Assembly: GCA_017398165.1 (NCBI GenBank)
Contig: JAFQHB010000117.1
Coordinates: forward strand, 1-5,693
Source: Bacillota bacterium
GTDB taxonomy: Bacteria; Bacillota; Dehalobacteriia; UBA4068; UBA4997
DNA: 5,693 bases
Direction of reading: 5' to 3'
In this document: in pieces, positions 5,206 to 5,693 of the stretch
Layout of the letters: every line of letters begins with the position of its first letter
Numbering within the stretch: position 1 is the stretch's first letter
Notes under the pieces: generated by a model
The model's database searches: none
What the model was told of the DNA's origin: nothing
What the model saw: the letters and a program-made list of their open reading frames with translations, nothing else
Translations under genes and position numbers: made by a program

Positions 5206-5693
5206 CATGGACACCAGGGGATCGCCAGCCTGAACGGTAGCACCCTGTGCAACATGCACAGCGGTAACAGTGCCGTCAGCGGGAGCCATGATTTCATTTT
5301 CCATCTTCATAGCTTCCAGAATCATCAGAACGTCGCCAGCTTTAACAGCCTGACCAGCAGCAACGTTGACTTTCAGGATGGTGCCCGGCAGGGGGCTGGT
5401 GATGTCGCCAGCAGCTGCAGCCTTAGGAGCAGCAGCAGGAGCGGGAGCAGCGGCAGGAGCCGGAGCGGGAGCAGGTGCAGCGGCAGGAGCCGGAGCAGCC
5501 CCGGGAGCGGGTGCAGCCACAGGAGCGGGTGCGGCCACAGGAGCAGGTGCAGCAGCGACCACAGGGGCGTTGGCGGTTTCCAGAACCACCAGCACAGCGC
5601 CGGTGTCGACCACGGAGCCCTTGGAGGTCACAACCTGTGCAACCTTGCCATCGCAGGGAGCGACGAGCTCATTTTCCATCTTCATGGCTTCCA
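5203..5693 (-). CDS. Tandem biotinyl-domain carrier of the decarboxylase (5' partial)
   Basis: Biotin carrier (gamma/MmdC/GcdC-like) that moves CO2 from the carboxyltransferase to the membrane beta subunit. The reading frame is open to the window edge, so the start is missing. Counting from the first visible Met (5685), the edge cuts a first biotinyl domain at EA-MKMENE (biotin Lys2); its second half reaches about residue 37 (VLVVLE). An Ala/Pro linker follows (about 41-92). A complete second biotinyl domain spans about 94-160, with a second EAMKMENE at 124-131 (Lys127) and the usual GxxVxxGDxL halves. Known gamma subunits have one biotinyl domain after an Ala/Pro stretch, so two in one chain is odd. 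Directly downstream is the beta-subunit gene. A carboxyltransferase fused at the unseen N-terminus (OadA-like) cannot be excluded. Biotin carrier is certain; the exact subunit name is not. Confidence 0.92.
   Translation of the reverse strand, partial: EAMKMENELVAPCDGKVAQVVTSKGSVVDTGAVLVVLETANAPVVAAAPAPVAAPAPVAAPAPGAAPAPAAAPAPAPAPAAAPAPAAAPKAAAAGDITSPLPGTILKVNVAAGQAVKAGDVLMILEAMKMENEIMAPADGTVTAVHVAQGATVQAGDPLVSM
5410..5565. repeat. Low-complexity Ala/Pro linker repeats
   Basis: The region coding for the linker is built from short in-frame repeats. A 20-bp unit (gcagcggcaggagccggagc) occurs exactly at 5447-5466 and 5477-5496, a 30-nt period. Three imperfect 18-nt units follow one another at 5504-5521, 5522-5539 and 5540-5557, each coding six Ala/Pro/Val residues. 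Both periods are multiples of three, so copy-number change would alter linker length without breaking the frame. Confidence 0.8.

Noticed and set aside
1..5693. CRISPR array, insertion sequence, tRNA, phage or defence genes
   Set aside because: I saw no regularly spaced repeats, transposase, cloverleaf or integrase. The window is mostly housekeeping genes with clear boundaries.

Overview
The window looks like chromosomal DNA of an anaerobic, Gram-negative-type Firmicute. My best guess is the Negativicutes, near the Acidaminococcaceae or Veillonellaceae. This is inferred from a biotin-dependent, sodium-pumping decarboxylase whose biotin carrier gene is followed by the beta subunit gene (the order known from mmdADCB and gcdDCB loci), from strong AGGAGG-type ribosome sites, and from a moderate GC content. 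No marker gene fixes the species. All recognisable genes lie on the minus strand, so transcription runs from high to low coordinates.

In the direction of transcription, the window opens inside a biotin carrier gene (5203-5693, 5' end beyond the edge). It carries two biotin-attachment sequences joined by a long Ala/Pro linker. After a 56-bp gap with a hairpin on the stop codon comes the membrane beta subunit of the decarboxylase (3944-5146), closed by a clear rho-independent terminator (3868-3903). Next is a single-gene unit for aspartyl-tRNA synthetase, aspS (1939-3741), with its own promoter (3809-3836) and terminator (1882-1915). Then comes a ferritin-like protein of the Dps-like (DPSL, 'thioferritin') type (1247-1759), starting at an internal ATG that a Shine-Dalgarno sequence selects.

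The 382-bp gap between the ferritin gene and pyrF is not empty. It holds a roughly 178-nt structured RNA (960-1137) that I identify as 6S RNA (ssrS): two strong minus-strand promoters point into it, its two ends pair into a long closing stem that ends in U4, and its 3' half resembles that of E. coli 6S RNA. The window ends with pyrF (orotidine 5'-phosphate decarboxylase, 124-864) and its terminator (41-76). Positions 1-40 show nothing I can name.

The genes do not form one pathway. They are an energy-conserving decarboxylase operon, a translation gene, an iron/peroxide protection gene, a global regulator of RNA polymerase, and a pyrimidine synthesis gene. The points most worth a second look are the tandem biotinyl carrier, the 6S RNA and its alternative pairings, the two-cysteine DPSL ferritin, and residues in AspRS that suggest a non-discriminating enzyme and therefore indirect Asn-tRNA synthesis.
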